Assembly: GCF_030161255.1 (NCBI RefSeq)
Contig: NZ_BSPX01000012.1
Span: 8,919 to 72,918 of the forward strand
Reading direction: 5' to 3'
Origin: Zoogloea oryzae
GTDB lineage: Bacteria; Pseudomonadota; Gammaproteobacteria; Burkholderiales; Rhodocyclaceae
Length of the DNA: 64,000 bases
Made by a program: the position numbers and the translations under genes. The notes beneath the pieces were generated by a model. That model was not told the origin of the DNA. It searched no databases and worked only from the letters and a program-made list of their open reading frames with translations. Positions within the stretch are counted from its first letter, which is position 1. The number at the start of each line of letters is the position of its first letter. Positions 18,937 to 29,256 of this stretch are shown here, piece after piece.

Positions 18937-21900
18937 TCACGCCGCGGCAGCTTCCGCAAGACGCAGTGCTTCTTCAATATCCACTTCCACCACCCGCGAC
19001 ACACCCTGTTCCTGCATCGTGACGCCCACCAGCTGCTCCGCGATTTCCATCGTGATCTTGCTGTGGCTGATGAACACGAACTGGGTCTGCGACGACATGC
19101 GCTTGACCATCTGGCAGTAGCGCTCGGTGTTGGAATCGTCGAGTGGTGCATCCACCTCATCCAGCATGCAGAACGGCGCCGGGTTGAGCTGGAACATCGA
19201 AAATACCAGCGCAATCGCGGTCAGTGCCTTTTCCCCGCCCGAAAGCAGCTGGATGGAACTGTTCTTCTTGCCGGGCGGCTGGGCGACGATCGAGATGCCC
19301 GCATCGAGAATCTCGTCGCCAGTAAGCACCAGCCGCGCTTCACCCCCTCCGAAGAGCATCGGGAAGAGATTCCCGAAATGGTGATTAACCGTATTGTACG
19401 TCTCTTGAAGCTGCTCTCGCGTCTCCCGATCGATCCGTCGTATGGCATCTTCAAGGGTTTCGATCGCGCCTAACAGATCCTCTGTCTGCACGTCGAGGTA
19501 ATTCTTCCGCTCCGCCGCCGCTTTCAGCTCATCGAGCGCCGCCAGATTGACCGGGCCCAGCTCGGCGATCTCACGGCCAAGGCGAGCGACCTCACGCTGC
19601 AGCGAACCTTCCTTCAGATCAGGCACCAGCAGCGGCGCCAGCGCCGCCTCGTCGGCCTGGGCCTCTTCGAGACGGGCGGCATGCTGGGCTTCGGCCATCT
19701 CGACGGCCTGGACGCGCAGGCGCAGGTCGGCGACGCGCTCGCGCTGGGGCGCAGCGGCGTGTTCGGTGCGCTGGCGATCCTCTTCCAGCCCGCGCAGCTG
19801 GCCGTTGGCGGCCTCCAGCGTGTTGCGGCTGGCGGCGAGCGCGGTCTCGCGGGTCGCGCGCAGGGCCACGGCCTCCTGCAATGCGGCCGACACCGAGACC
19901 TCGTCGATCTCCATCAGCGATTCGCGGCGCTCGGTCAGTTCGTCGGCGATGCGTTCAAGCTGCTCGCCGGCCAGCGCCCGGTTGCGGGCGATGTCGTCGA
20001 GCTTGCTCACGCATTCGCGCTCGGAATGGCGGGCCTCCTGCAGCTCGCGAGCCAGCGCGGATTCCAGCGCGCGAGTCTCGCGCAGGCTGCTTTCGCGCTC
20101 GCGGCGCACCGCCTCGGCGGCGTCGAGCCGGCCGCGCTGCAGCTCGGCCATCTCGCGGCTGCGCTCCAGTTCGGTCTCGGCGCGCATCAGGCGGTCGCGC
20201 TCAGCCTGTTCGGCGTGGGCGATCTCGCCCAGATCCCGCCCGATCTGGCCGCAGCGTTCTTCGTAGCGCTGGCGGGCCTGGTTGAGCTTGAGCACCTCGA
20301 CCTGCTCGGCATGCACCCGCGCCTGCAGCGCCTGGGCGTCGCGACGCAGGTTGGCCAGCGCATCCTGCACGCGGGTGGCGAGCGCCTCGGCCTCGGCCAT
20401 GGATTCCCGCGCCATCGCGGCGGCTTCCTGGGCGGCCTCGACCTCGGCACCCAACTGGTCGATCTCCCGCTGGCGCTCGATGACACCGTGGGTGCGCGAA
20501 TCCGGCGCGTAGTGAATCAGCGCGTGACGGCTCAGCAGGCGGCCGTCCCGCGACACCAGCACCACACCGGCAGCGAGCGTCTCGCGCCGGTCGATCCAGG
20601 CGGCCAGATCGTCCGCGACGAACACGCGGGCAAGCCAGCTTTCCAGCACCGCGGCCAGCTCGCCGTCGGCGCCGACCTTCTGGACGAGCGGCCGGCAACC
20701 TTCCGGCGCCGGTGCGGCATCAGCCGCCGCCGGCGCACCGGCCAGCAGAAAGGCGAATGCGCCCGGCACCTTGTCGGCCAGCGCGGCCAGCGCCACCTTT
20801 CCGTCCTCGGCCGGCAAGGCGGCGAGGCGTTCGCGCAGCACCGCCTCGACGGCGAGTTCCCACCCGGCCTCGACGCGGATGCGCTGCCACAGGGGCTTGA
20901 GGCCGTCGAGCTTGTGGCGCTTGATCCAGTCGCCCAGCTGGCCCTGCACCTGCACCTTGTTCTGCAGCTGCACCAGCGCCTCGCGGCGTGCCCGCAACTC
21001 GGTGGCGTGGCGCTGGGCCTGACGCTCGGCCTCCAGGGCCTGCTTGAGGGCCTGCTGGGCGGCGGGCAGCTGGGTCTGGGCGTCGGCGATGTCGGACTGG
21101 CGCTGCTCCAGCGCTTCTTCGGCAGCCGCCAGCGCCGCCTCGCGCTCGGCGGCCTTACGCAGGTCAGGCGCCTGGACGGCGGATTCTTCCTGCTGCAGGC
21201 GCGCGCGACGCTGGGCGAGGGTATCGAGCGTGCGCTCGCTGCTCACCCGGTGGGCGTCCTCGACGCGGATCTGCTGTTCGGCGTGATTGAGCTCGCGGCG
21301 AATCGCGGCGGCGGCCGCATCGGCGGCATTGAGCGCCTCCTCGGCCTCCGGCAGACGGTCGCCCACCTCGGCGTGGCGGGCCTCGGCCTGTTCGGCGCGG
21401 ATCGCGGCGTGGTCGAGCAGGCCCTGCCAGCGCTCGCTGTCGGCAGCGAGGCTTTCGAGCTGGCTGCGCCACTGGGCGTCGTCGCGCTCCAGCTGGGCGA
21501 GGCGGCTTTCGAGAATCCGCCGGCTGTCGCGCAGGCGGGCGAGCTCGCCTTCGAGGCGGGTGAGCTCGGAGCTCACCGCAAACAGCGCGGTCTGGGCGTG
21601 CTGCACGCCCTCGTTGGCTTCCAGCTGGGCTTCGCGGGCGGTCTCGAGCTGGCTCTCGAGTTCCTGCAGGCGCGACGAATCGGCCTCGATGCGCCGGGTG
21701 GCGTCGGCCAGCTCTTCGGCCAGCCGGGCGCGCTCGGCGCGGGCCTCGTTGCGCTTGAGCAGCCACAGGAGGTTCTGACGCTCCGACAGGCTGGCGTTGA
21801 GCTGGCGGTATTTTTCGGCGATCGCGGCCTGCTGCTCCAGCTTGCCGAGCTGCTGGCCGAGTTCGCTACGGATGTCGTCGAGACGGGTCAGGTTGTCGCG

Positions 21901-22461
21901 GGCGTCGCACAGGCGCCCCTCGGTTTCCTTGCGCCGCTCGCGGTATTTGGTGACGCCGGCGGCCTCCTCGAGAAAGCCGCGGACTTCTTCGGGCTTGGCC
22001 TCGATGATCCGCGAGATCATGCCCTGCTCGATGATCGCGTAGGCCCGCGGCCCGAGGCCGGTGCCCAGGAACAGATCAATCACGTCCTTCCGGCGCACCT
22101 GCATGCCGTTGATGAAGTAGGTCGATTCGCCGCTGCGATCGAGCACGCGCTTCACCGCCACTTCGGCGTAAGGCTTCCACTGGCCGGCGGCCTTGCCTTC
22201 GGCGTTGTCGAAGACGAGCTCGACGCTGGCGCGCGACACCGGCTTGCGGGTGGTCGAGCCGTTGAAGATGACGTCCATCATCGAGCCGCCCCGCAGCGCC
22301 GAGGCGCGCGATTCGCCCAGCACCCAGCGCACCGCGTCGATGATGTTGGATTTGCCACAGCCGTTCGGACCCACCACGCCCACCAGATTGCCGGGCGTGA
22401 GCACGGTCGTCGGATCGACGAAGGTCTTGAAACCGGCGAGCTTGAGTTTGGCGAGACGCAC
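18937..22461 (-). CDS. smc: Chromosome partition protein SMC
   Basis: A 1174-aa SMC ATPase that, with ScpAB, organises and segregates chromosomes. The Walker A motif GPNGCGKSN starts at residue 31. Two long coiled coils surround a hinge near residues 520-650 (WIKRHKLDGLKPLWQRI marks its entry). The ABC signature LLSGGEKALT and Walker B PFCMLDEVDAPLDDSN are near the C-terminus. The ORF extends 24 codons upstream, but a GTG at 22461 gives VRLAKLKLAGFKTFVDP, the family start, and was chosen. Confidence 0.97.
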   Translation of the reverse strand: MRLAKLKLAGFKTFVDPTTVLTPGNLVGVVGPNGCGKSNIIDAVRWVLGESRASALRGGSMMDVIFNGSTTRKPVSRASVELVFDNAEGKAAGQWKPYAEVAVKRVLDRSGESTYFINGMQVRRKDVIDLFLGTGLGPRAYAIIEQGMISRIIEAKPEEVRGFLEEAAGVTKYRERRKETEGRLCDARDNLTRLDDIRSELGQQLGKLEQQAAIAEKYRQLNASLSERQNLLWLLKRNEARAERARLAEELADATRRIEADSSRLQELESQLETAREAQLEANEGVQHAQTALFAVSSELTRLEGELARLRDSRRILESRLAQLERDDAQWRSQLESLAADSERWQGLLDHAAIRAEQAEARHAEVGDRLPEAEEALNAADAAAAAIRRELNHAEQQIRVEDAHRVSSERTLDTLAQRRARLQQEESAVQAPDLRKAAEREAALAAAEEALEQRQSDIADAQTQLPAAQQALKQALEAERQAQRHATELRARREALVQLQNKVQVQGQLGDWIKRHKLDGLKPLWQRIRVEAGWELAVEAVLRERLAALPAEDGKVALAALADKVPGAFAFLLAGAPAAADAAPAPEGCRPLVQKVGADGELAAVLESWLARVFVADDLAAWIDRRETLAAGVVLVSRDGRLLSRHALIHYAPDSRTHGVIERQREIDQLGAEVEAAQEAAAMARESMAEAEALATRVQDALANLRRDAQALQARVHAEQVEVLKLNQARQRYEERCGQIGRDLGEIAHAEQAERDRLMRAETELERSREMAELQRGRLDAAEAVRRERESSLRETRALESALARELQEARHSERECVSKLDDIARNRALAGEQLERIADELTERRESLMEIDEVSVSAALQEAVALRATRETALAASRNTLEAANGQLRGLEEDRQRTEHAAAPQRERVADLRLRVQAVEMAEAQHAARLEEAQADEAALAPLLVPDLKEGSLQREVARLGREIAELGPVNLAALDELKAAAERKNYLDVQTEDLLGAIETLEDAIRRIDRETREQLQETYNTVNHHFGNLFPMLFGGGEARLVLTGDEILDAGISIVAQPPGKKNSSIQLLSGGEKALTAIALVFSMFQLNPAPFCMLDEVDAPLDDSNTERYCQMVKRMSSQTQFVFISHSKITMEIAEQLVGVTMQEQGVSRVVEVDIEEALRLAEAAAA

Positions 22462-22685
22462 TGGAATTCGGAAAAAGGCTGGGGAAAACGGAGCTGCAAG
22501 CACTTGCGCAGCACGCTTGCTGCACTGCCACATAAACGGCGGACGCTATAATAGCATTCGTTAAAAATCAGGCCACAGGCTTTGTCTTGCCCTGTCCTGC
22601 ACCACCGCAGCACGGCGTTTTATCCTCTGCGCCCCGCCATCCGCGCCGGGCCGCCCCCAGGACGAACACAGGAAATCCCCCGAAC

Positions 22686-23896
22686 GTGAACCCGCACCTC
22701 CAGGATCTTCACCCCTATCCCTTCGAAAAACTGCGCGGCCTCTTCGAAGGCATCGTGCCGCCGGCCGGCTATTCGGCGATCCGCCTGTCCATCGGCGAAC
22801 CGCAGCACGCCACGCCCGAGTTCATCAAGCAGGCGCTCGTCGACAACCTCGGCGGCCTCGCCAACTACCCGACCACCCAGGGCTCCGACGCCCTGCGCCA
22901 GTCGATCGCCGGCTGGCTGGAACGCCGCTATGGCCTGCCCAAGGTGAGCGCAGCCACCCAGGTGCTGCCGGTCAATGGCTCCCGCGAGGCGCTGTTCGCC
23001 TTCGCCCAGTGCGTGATCGACGGCAGCAAGCCCGATGCGCTTGTGCTCTCGCCCAACCCGTTCTATCAGATCTACGAAGGCGCGGCCTATCTGGCGGGCG
23101 TCAAGCCCTACTTCGTCAATAACCTGCCGGGCGACCGCTTCGCGTCGGATTTCGACGCCGTGCCCGAATCCGTGTGGCAGCGCGTCCAGCTGGTCTTCGT
23201 GTGCTCGCCGGGCAACCCCACCGGCAAGGTGCTCTCCCTCGACGAGTGGAAGCAGCTCTTTGAACTATCGGATCGCTACGGCTTCGTGATCGCCGCCGAC
23301 GAGTGCTACTCCGAGATCTACTTCGACGACGCCCACCTGCCCATCGGCGGCCTTGAGGCGGCCCATCGCCTCGGCCGCACGGATTTCCGCAACGTGGTGA
23401 TGTTCTCCAGCCTGTCCAAGCGCTCCAACGTGCCGGGCATGCGCTCTGGCTTCGTGGCCGGCGACGCGGAGATCCTCAAGCGCTTCCTGCTCTACCGCAC
23501 CTACCACGGCTGCGCCATGAGCCCGTCGGTGCAGGCGGCCTCCGCCGCGGCCTGGAACGATGAGGCCCACGTGGCTGAAAACCGTCGTCAATATCGCGAG
23601 AAGTTCGCCGTTATCACCCCCATGCTGAAACCCTGGCTAGACGTGGACCTGCCCGACGCCGGCTTCTACCTGTGGGCCAACGTCACCCGCCTGGGGGTTT
23701 CCGACACCGAGTTCGCCCGCCGCCTGCAGGCTGAATATAATGTGACGGTTCTGCCTGGCAGTTTCCTCGCCCGCGAGGCTCACGGGGTCAATCCCGGTGC
23801 CGGCTTCGTCCGTATCGCGCTGGTTGCCGACCTGGCAGAGTGCGTCGAAGCGGCCAATCGAATCGTCGCCTTCGCCCAACAACTTTCGAACAATCC

Positions 23897-23900
<4 letters not shown>
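22686..23900 (+). CDS. dapC: Succinyldiaminopimelate transaminase
   Basis: A 404-aa PLP-dependent aminotransferase (class I/II) that forms N-succinyl-L,L-diaminopimelate in the lysine/peptidoglycan pathway. Family features are IGEPQHATPEF near the N-terminus, the NPTGKVLS motif and the PLP lysine in SSLSKRSNVPGMRSGFV. The likely start is a GTG at 22686 (VNPHLQDLHPYPFEKL). The upstream in-frame part is Pro/Arg-rich and looks non-coding. Its last 4 nt overlap the dapD start, and both enzymes act in the same pathway. Confidence 0.94.
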
Positions 23901-24748
<848 letters not shown>

Positions 24749-24757
24749 CCCCGCCCC

Positions 24758-24798
24758 GGGCCGCCCTCAGGCACCCCCGGGTAACCCTGAGGCGGCCC
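24758..24798 (+). terminator. Large GC-rich hairpin after dapD
   Basis: GGGCCGCC (24758-24765) can pair with GGCGGCCC near 24791-24798, and the adjoining CTCAGG/CCTGAG arms extend the stem imperfectly. No T-run follows, so it may be an attenuator or mRNA-stabilising element between dapD and pilU rather than a full intrinsic terminator. Confidence 0.4.
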
Positions 24799-24820
24799 AG
24801 CCTGCCGCCGGAGCTGACTG

Positions 24821-25990
24821 ATGATCATCGACAAGCTGTTCGCCCTGATGGCCGAGAAGAAAGCCTCGGACATCTTCATTACCGTCGGCACGCCGATCCA
24901 CATCAAGATCGACGGAAACACCCTGCCCATCAACCAGCAGGCCATGGACCCGACAATGGTCCACCGCATGGCCTACGAGATGATGTCGCCCGAGCAGGTC
25001 GAGCGCTTCGAACGCACCCGGGAGATGAACCTCTCCTTCGGCCGGCGCGACATGGGCAACTTCCGCGTCAATATCTTCTGGCAGCGCAACAGCGTCGCCA
25101 TCGTCGTCCGCTACATCTCGGGCGACATCCCGCGCCTCGAAAGCCTCGGCCTGCCGCCGGTGCTGGCCGACATCATCATGGAGAAGCGCGGCCTCATCCT
25201 GGTCGTCGGCGCCACCGGCTCGGGCAAGTCCACCACCATCGCCTCGATGATCGACCACCGGAACGAGAACCGCTCCGGCCACATCCTGACCATCGAAGAC
25301 CCGATCGAATATCTGTTCAAGCACAAGATGTCGATCGTGAACCAACGCGAGATCGGCCAGGACACCAACGACTGGCAGCAGGCCCTCAAGAACGCCATGC
25401 GCCAGGCGCCCGACTGCATCCTGATCGGCGAGATCCGTGACCGCGAGACGATGCAGGCCGCCCTGTCGTATTCCCAGACCGGCCACCTGTGCCTCGCCAC
25501 GCTGCACGCCAACAACGCCTACCACGCCCTCAACCGCATCTTCAGCTTCTTCCCGATGGACGGCCGCGCGCTGCTGGCTCTCGACCTCGCCGCGACGCTC
25601 AAGTGCATCGCCTCCCAGCGCCTCGTCAAGAAACCCGACGGAGGGCGGATTCCGGCCGTCGAGATCCTGCTCAACTCCCGTCAGGTGGCCGAGCTCATCG
25701 AGCGCAGCGAGATCTCCGCGATCCGCGAGGCCATGGAACAAAGCCTCGCCCAGGGCTCTCGCACCTTCGAGCAGGATCTGTTCCGGCTCTACAAGGAAAA
25801 GGTCATCACCCTCGAGGAAGCCCTCACCAATTCCGATTCGCCGACCAACCTGTCCTGGCTCATCAACAACGCCCAGTTTGGCAACACCAACGAGAAGGCC
25901 AGCCGCAACCAGTCGGCCATCGACTTCGAAAGCACCCAGCCGGACGGCTCGTCCTTCCGCGAGTTCACCCTCGAACTCGACGACGACTGA
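24821..25990 (+). CDS. pilU: Type IV pilus retraction ATPase PilU
   Basis: A 389-aa PilT-family secretion ATPase. An N-terminal PAS-like domain (EKKASDIFITVGTPIHIKI) precedes the ATPase core with Walker A GATGSGKST, Asp box ILTIEDPIEYLF, Walker B CILIGEIRDRETM and His box TGHLCLATLHANNAYH. The N-terminal sequence and the C-terminal tail beyond residue 350 fit PilU better than PilT. PilU supports forceful pilus retraction together with PilT. No pilT or other pilus gene is nearby; the gene is embedded between dapD and dapE. Confidence 0.9.
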   Translation: MIIDKLFALMAEKKASDIFITVGTPIHIKIDGNTLPINQQAMDPTMVHRMAYEMMSPEQVERFERTREMNLSFGRRDMGNFRVNIFWQRNSVAIVVRYISGDIPRLESLGLPPVLADIIMEKRGLILVVGATGSGKSTTIASMIDHRNENRSGHILTIEDPIEYLFKHKMSIVNQREIGQDTNDWQQALKNAMRQAPDCILIGEIRDRETMQAALSYSQTGHLCLATLHANNAYHALNRIFSFFPMDGRALLALDLAATLKCIASQRLVKKPDGGRIPAVEILLNSRQVAELIERSEISAIREAMEQSLAQGSRTFEQDLFRLYKEKVITLEEALTNSDSPTNLSWLINNAQFGNTNEKASRNQSAIDFESTQPDGSSFREFTLELDDD

Positions 25991-26007
25991 GCCAGCGCAC
26001 CACCCAC

Positions 26008-26044
26008 CCCGCCGTCCATCCGCCCAGCCCAGGGCGACGGCGGG
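26008..26044 (+). repeat. Inverted repeat between pilU and dapE
   Basis: CCCGCCGTC (26008-26016) and GACGGCGGG (26036-26044) form a perfect 9-bp stem with a 19-nt loop. There is no T-run after it. It may mark partial termination or processing between pilU and dapE. Confidence 0.35.
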
Positions 26045-26079
26045 CGCATCGCCTGCCCCAACCAAATACAAGACAACGC

Positions 26080-27222
26080 ATGAACCCCACGCTCGAACTC
26101 ACCCGCAGCCTCATCGCGCGCCCGTCGGTCACGCCCGAAGACGCCGGCTGCCTCGACCTCATCGCCAGCCGCCTGGCGCCCCTCGGTTTCGTGTGCGAAC
26201 GCATCGACGGCGGCGGCGTCAGCAACCTGTGGGCCCGTCGCGGCACCGCCCGTCCGCTGGTGGTGTTCGCCGGCCACACCGACGTCGTCCCCACCGGCCC
26301 GCTGGAAGCCTGGACGTCCCACCCCTTCGAGCCCACCGAGCGTGACGGCCTGCTGTTCGGCCGCGGCGCCGCCGACATGAAAGCGTCCCTCGCGGCCTTC
26401 GTCACCGGCATCGAAGCCTTCGTCGCCGCCCACCCGGACCACGCCGGCTCCATCGCCCTGCTGCTCACCTCGGACGAAGAAGGCGACGCCACCCACGGCA
26501 CCACGCTGGTCGTCGAGACCCTGCGGGCCCGTGGCGAGGCCCTCGACTTCTGCATCGTCGGCGAGCCCACCTCCACCACCACCCTCGGCGACACCATCAA
26601 GAACGGCCGCCGCGGCAGCCTGTCGGGCAAGCTCACGGTCAAGGGCGTGCAGGGCCACATCGCCTACCCGCACCTGGCCAAAAACCCCATCCACCTCGCC
26701 GCGCCGGCGCTGGCCGAGCTCGCCGCCGAGACCTGGGACGAAGGCAACGAATACTTCCCGCCCACCTCCTGGCAGATGTCCAACATCAAGGCCGGCACCG
26801 GCGCCACCAACGTCATCCCGGGCACGCTGGAAGTCCTCTTCAACTTCCGCTTCGCCACGGTGCACACCGCCGACGATCTCAAGGCCCGCGTGCACGCGAT
26901 CCTCGACCGTCACGGCCTTGATTACGACCTCGCCTGGACCCTCGGCGGCAAGCCCTTCCTCACGCCCCGCGGCAACCTCGTGGGCGCGATGGAAGCCGCC
27001 ATCCGCGACACCGTGGCGATCAGCCCCGAGCTCTCCACCACCGGCGGCACCTCCGACGGCCGCTTCATCGCCGATATCTGCCCGCAGGTCGTCGAATTCG
27101 GCCCGGTGAACGCCACCATCCACAAGCTCAACGAATGCGTCGCGCTGGATGCCATCCAGCCCCTGTCGGACATCTACCGCCGCACCCTCGAAAACCTGCT
27201 CACCGCATCGGACAAGGCATGA
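26080..27222 (+). CDS. dapE: Succinyl-diaminopimelate desuccinylase
   Basis: A 380-aa M20-family dizinc hydrolase that releases L,L-diaminopimelate and succinate. Zinc and catalytic motifs are visible: FAGHTDVVPTG, FGRGAADMK, TSDEEGDATHG and the C-terminal STTGGTSDGRFI. The ATG at 26080 gives MNPTLELTRSLIARPSVTPEDAGC-type sequence normal for the family; the open frame upstream is a shadow of pilU. Its stop overlaps the prmB start (ATGA). With dapC and dapD it covers three consecutive steps of the succinylase branch. Confidence 0.97.
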   Translation: MNPTLELTRSLIARPSVTPEDAGCLDLIASRLAPLGFVCERIDGGGVSNLWARRGTARPLVVFAGHTDVVPTGPLEAWTSHPFEPTERDGLLFGRGAADMKASLAAFVTGIEAFVAAHPDHAGSIALLLTSDEEGDATHGTTLVVETLRARGEALDFCIVGEPTSTTTLGDTIKNGRRGSLSGKLTVKGVQGHIAYPHLAKNPIHLAAPALAELAAETWDEGNEYFPPTSWQMSNIKAGTGATNVIPGTLEVLFNFRFATVHTADDLKARVHAILDRHGLDYDLAWTLGGKPFLTPRGNLVGAMEAAIRDTVAISPELSTTGGTSDGRFIADICPQVVEFGPVNATIHKLNECVALDAIQPLSDIYRRTLENLLTASDKA

Positions 27223-28163
27223 ACGACCACCACGACGACCATCACGAAGACGACGAGCACGACCACGAACACGAGCACGGCCCCCTGGCCGAGCTCGTCA
27301 CCGTTCGCGACTGGCTGCGCTATGCCGTCACCCGCTTCAACCGGGCCGGCTGCTATTTCGGCCACGGCCTGCCGGATGCCTACGACGAAGCCGTCTACCT
27401 CGTCCTGCACACCCTCGCGCTGCCGCTGGATCGCCTCGAGCCCTTCCTCGACGCCTGCATCCCCGGCGACGAGCGGGAAGCCATCTTCGAAGTCATCGAG
27501 AAGCGCGCAGTGGACAAGCTCCCCGCCGCCTACATCACCGGCGAGGCGTGGCTGGGGGATTTCCGCTTTGAAGTGGACCCGCGAGTCATCATTCCCCGCT
27601 CGTACTTTGCCGAACTGCTCGAAAACGGCTTTGCGCCGTGGATCCAGGACGCGGAAGAAGTCACCGCAGCGATGGACATGTGCACAGGCTCCGGCTGCCT
27701 GGCCATCCTGATGGCCCACGCCTTCCCCAACGCCCACATCACGGCCGTGGACATCTCCCAGGACGCCCTCGACGTGGCCGCCGCCAACATCGCTGCTTAC
27801 GGCCTGGAAGATCGCGTCACGCTGGTGAAGTCCGACGGCTTTGCGTCGGTGCCCGAGCAGCGCTTCGACTTCATCCTCAGCAACCCGCCCTACGTCACCC
27901 GAGAATCGATGGAATCGCTGCCGGCCGAATACCTCCACGAGCCCGGCATCGCCCTCGGCTCAGGAGAAGATGGCCTCGACCTGGTGCGCAAGCTGCTCGC
28001 CGACGCACCCCGTTTCCTGCAGCCGGAAGGCCTGCTGGCGATCGAAGTGGGGCACAACCGGCACATCGTCGACGAAGCCTTCCCGGCCCTCGCACCTACG
28101 TGGTTGTCGTCCCCCGGCGGCGACGATAAGGTATTTATCCTCCAAGCCGGTCAATTGTTGTAA
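27219..28163 (+). CDS. prmB: Ribosomal protein L3 glutamine methyltransferase PrmB
   Basis: A 314-aa class I SAM methyltransferase of the HemK/PrmB family, which methylates the glutamine of ribosomal protein L3. The AdoMet motif DMCTGSGCLAI and the catalytic NPPY motif (SNPPYVTRESM) are intact, and the N-terminal helical domain fits PrmB rather than PrmC. An unusual extension of about 20 residues at the N-terminus is made almost only of His, Asp and Glu (starting MNDHHDDHHEDDEHDH). Translation is coupled to dapE through an ATGA overlap. Confidence 0.92.
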   Translation: MNDHHDDHHEDDEHDHEHEHGPLAELVTVRDWLRYAVTRFNRAGCYFGHGLPDAYDEAVYLVLHTLALPLDRLEPFLDACIPGDEREAIFEVIEKRAVDKLPAAYITGEAWLGDFRFEVDPRVIIPRSYFAELLENGFAPWIQDAEEVTAAMDMCTGSGCLAILMAHAFPNAHITAVDISQDALDVAAANIAAYGLEDRVTLVKSDGFASVPEQRFDFILSNPPYVTRESMESLPAEYLHEPGIALGSGEDGLDLVRKLLADAPRFLQPEGLLAIEVGHNRHIVDEAFPALAPTWLSSPGGDDKVFILQAGQLL

Positions 28164-28228
28164 AACCAAGCGCTTTTTGAGAATTAGGTCAACCCGGTCG
28201 CCTGCCTGCCGTACTTATCATCTTGCCT

Positions 28229-28254
28229 GAGAGGGAAAAGCGTCTTTCCCTCTC
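28229..28254. repeat. Stem-loop between prmB and response regulator gene
   Basis: GAGAGGGAAA (28229-28238) and TTTCCCTCTC (28245-28254) form a perfect 10-bp stem with a 6-nt loop. It is followed by ATACAAAAAA rather than T, so plus-strand intrinsic termination is uncertain. It probably separates prmB from the next unit. Confidence 0.5.
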
Positions 28255-28300
28255 ATACAAAAAATCTGGCAAAAACGATAAATAAGGTCAAGGAGTAGCC

Positions 28301-28750
28301 ATGGCGACCGATCGCCCCATCCTTCTCGTCGAGGACAATCCCGACGATGAGGCACTTACGCTCCGCGCATTCAGCAAGAACAAGATTGCCAACCAGGTCG
28401 TCGTGGCGAGGGACGGCGTCGAGGCGCTGGACTACCTTTTCTGCACCGGTCAGTACAGTTCCCGCGATAGCCTGGTCATGCCGGCTTTCGTGCTCCTTGA
28501 TCTGAAGCTGCCGCGTATCGACGGACTCGAAGTGCTCCGGCGCATCCGTGCCGACGAGCGCACCGCCCTCCTCCCGGTGGTCGTCCTGACCACCTCGAAG
28601 GAACACCAGGATATTTTTGAGGCCTACCGGCTGGGTGCCAACAGCTACATCCGCAAGCCGGTGGATTTCGAACGTTTTCTACAGGCTGTCGGCCAGCTCG
28701 GGCTTTACTGGTTGTCCCTCAACGAACCGTCCGACCCGACCGCCCGCTGA
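28301..28750 (+). CDS. Single-domain response regulator (Rcp1/CheY-like)
   Basis: A 149-aa protein that is only a receiver domain. The acidic pair is in LLVEDNPDDE, the phosphoacceptor is Asp67 in LLDLKLPRIDG, the switch Thr is in VLTTSKEHQD and the conserved Lys is in YIRKPVDF. The NPDD and KEHQDI patterns match the Rcp1-type regulators usually paired with phytochrome-like or hybrid histidine kinases. No output domain and no kinase gene are visible nearby, so its partner is unknown. It has its own intergenic region and faces the GPx gene. Confidence 0.88.
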   Translation: MATDRPILLVEDNPDDEALTLRAFSKNKIANQVVVARDGVEALDYLFCTGQYSSRDSLVMPAFVLLDLKLPRIDGLEVLRRIRADERTALLPVVVLTTSKEHQDIFEAYRLGANSYIRKPVDFERFLQAVGQLGLYWLSLNEPSDPTAR

Positions 28751-28759
28751 GGCTCGTCG

Positions 28760-29239
28760 CTAGAGCAAGGCCTCGATGTCCGCCGCCAGGGCTTCTGGCG
28801 TCGTCGTCGGGGCGTAGCGACGTACCGGCGCCCCGCTGCGGTCCACCAGGAATTTCGTGAAGTTCCATTTGATGGCGCGACTGCCGAGCACACCCGGCAG
28901 GGCCGCGGTGAGATACGCGAACACCGGATGGGCGTCCGGGCCATTCACATTCACCTTCTCGGTGAGCAGGAAATCCACGCCGTAGTTGCGTTCGCAGAAC
29001 GCGGCGATCTCGTCTTCCGTACCCGGCTCCTGCGCGCCGAACTGATTGCACGGAAAACCCACCACCACCAGCCCGCGGGGCCCGAGCTGTCGGTGCAACT
29101 GCTCCAGGCCCTTGTACTGGGGCGTGAAGCCACAACGGCTGGCGGTATTCACCACCAGCAGCGCCTTGCCGGCGAAATCCGCAAAACGGATCACGCCGCC
29201 ACCAAGACGGCCAACCTCGAAATCGTGGATGCCCGGCAT
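28760..29239 (-). CDS. Glutathione peroxidase family protein
   Basis: A 159-aa thioredoxin-fold peroxidase reducing hydrogen peroxide or lipid hydroperoxides. The peroxidatic Cys36 is in NTASRCGFTPQYKG. The catalytic tetrad partners Gln (FPCNQFGAQEP) and Trp (KWNFTKFLVD) are present. It is a cysteine, not selenocysteine, form. It lacks the oligomerisation loop of animal enzymes, as is typical for bacterial BtuE-like proteins, which commonly use thioredoxin. It is the last minus-strand gene after the isc operon, 17 nt after iscX, and may be co-transcribed with it. Confidence 0.92.
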   Translation of the reverse strand: MPGIHDFEVGRLGGGVIRFADFAGKALLVVNTASRCGFTPQYKGLEQLHRQLGPRGLVVVGFPCNQFGAQEPGTEDEIAAFCERNYGVDFLLTEKVNVNGPDAHPVFAYLTAALPGVLGSRAIKWNFTKFLVDRSGAPVRRYAPTTTPEALAADIEALL

Positions 29240-29256
29240 GGCGCGCGTCAGCTTCT

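Noticed and set aside
19681..22551. 956-codon plus-strand frame over smc
   Set aside because: Antisense to the coiled-coil coding part of smc; repeated Gly/Leu/Gln pattern comes from the repeating coiled-coil codons.
22587..22685. N-terminal extension of dapC in frame
   Set aside because: Pro/Arg/His-rich and not conserved in class I aminotransferases; the GTG at 22686 gives the family start.
28273..28290. Possible sigma54 promoter (TGGC-N-TAAAT-like) before the response regulator gene
   Set aside because: The GG/GC elements and spacing of a -24/-12 promoter do not fit.
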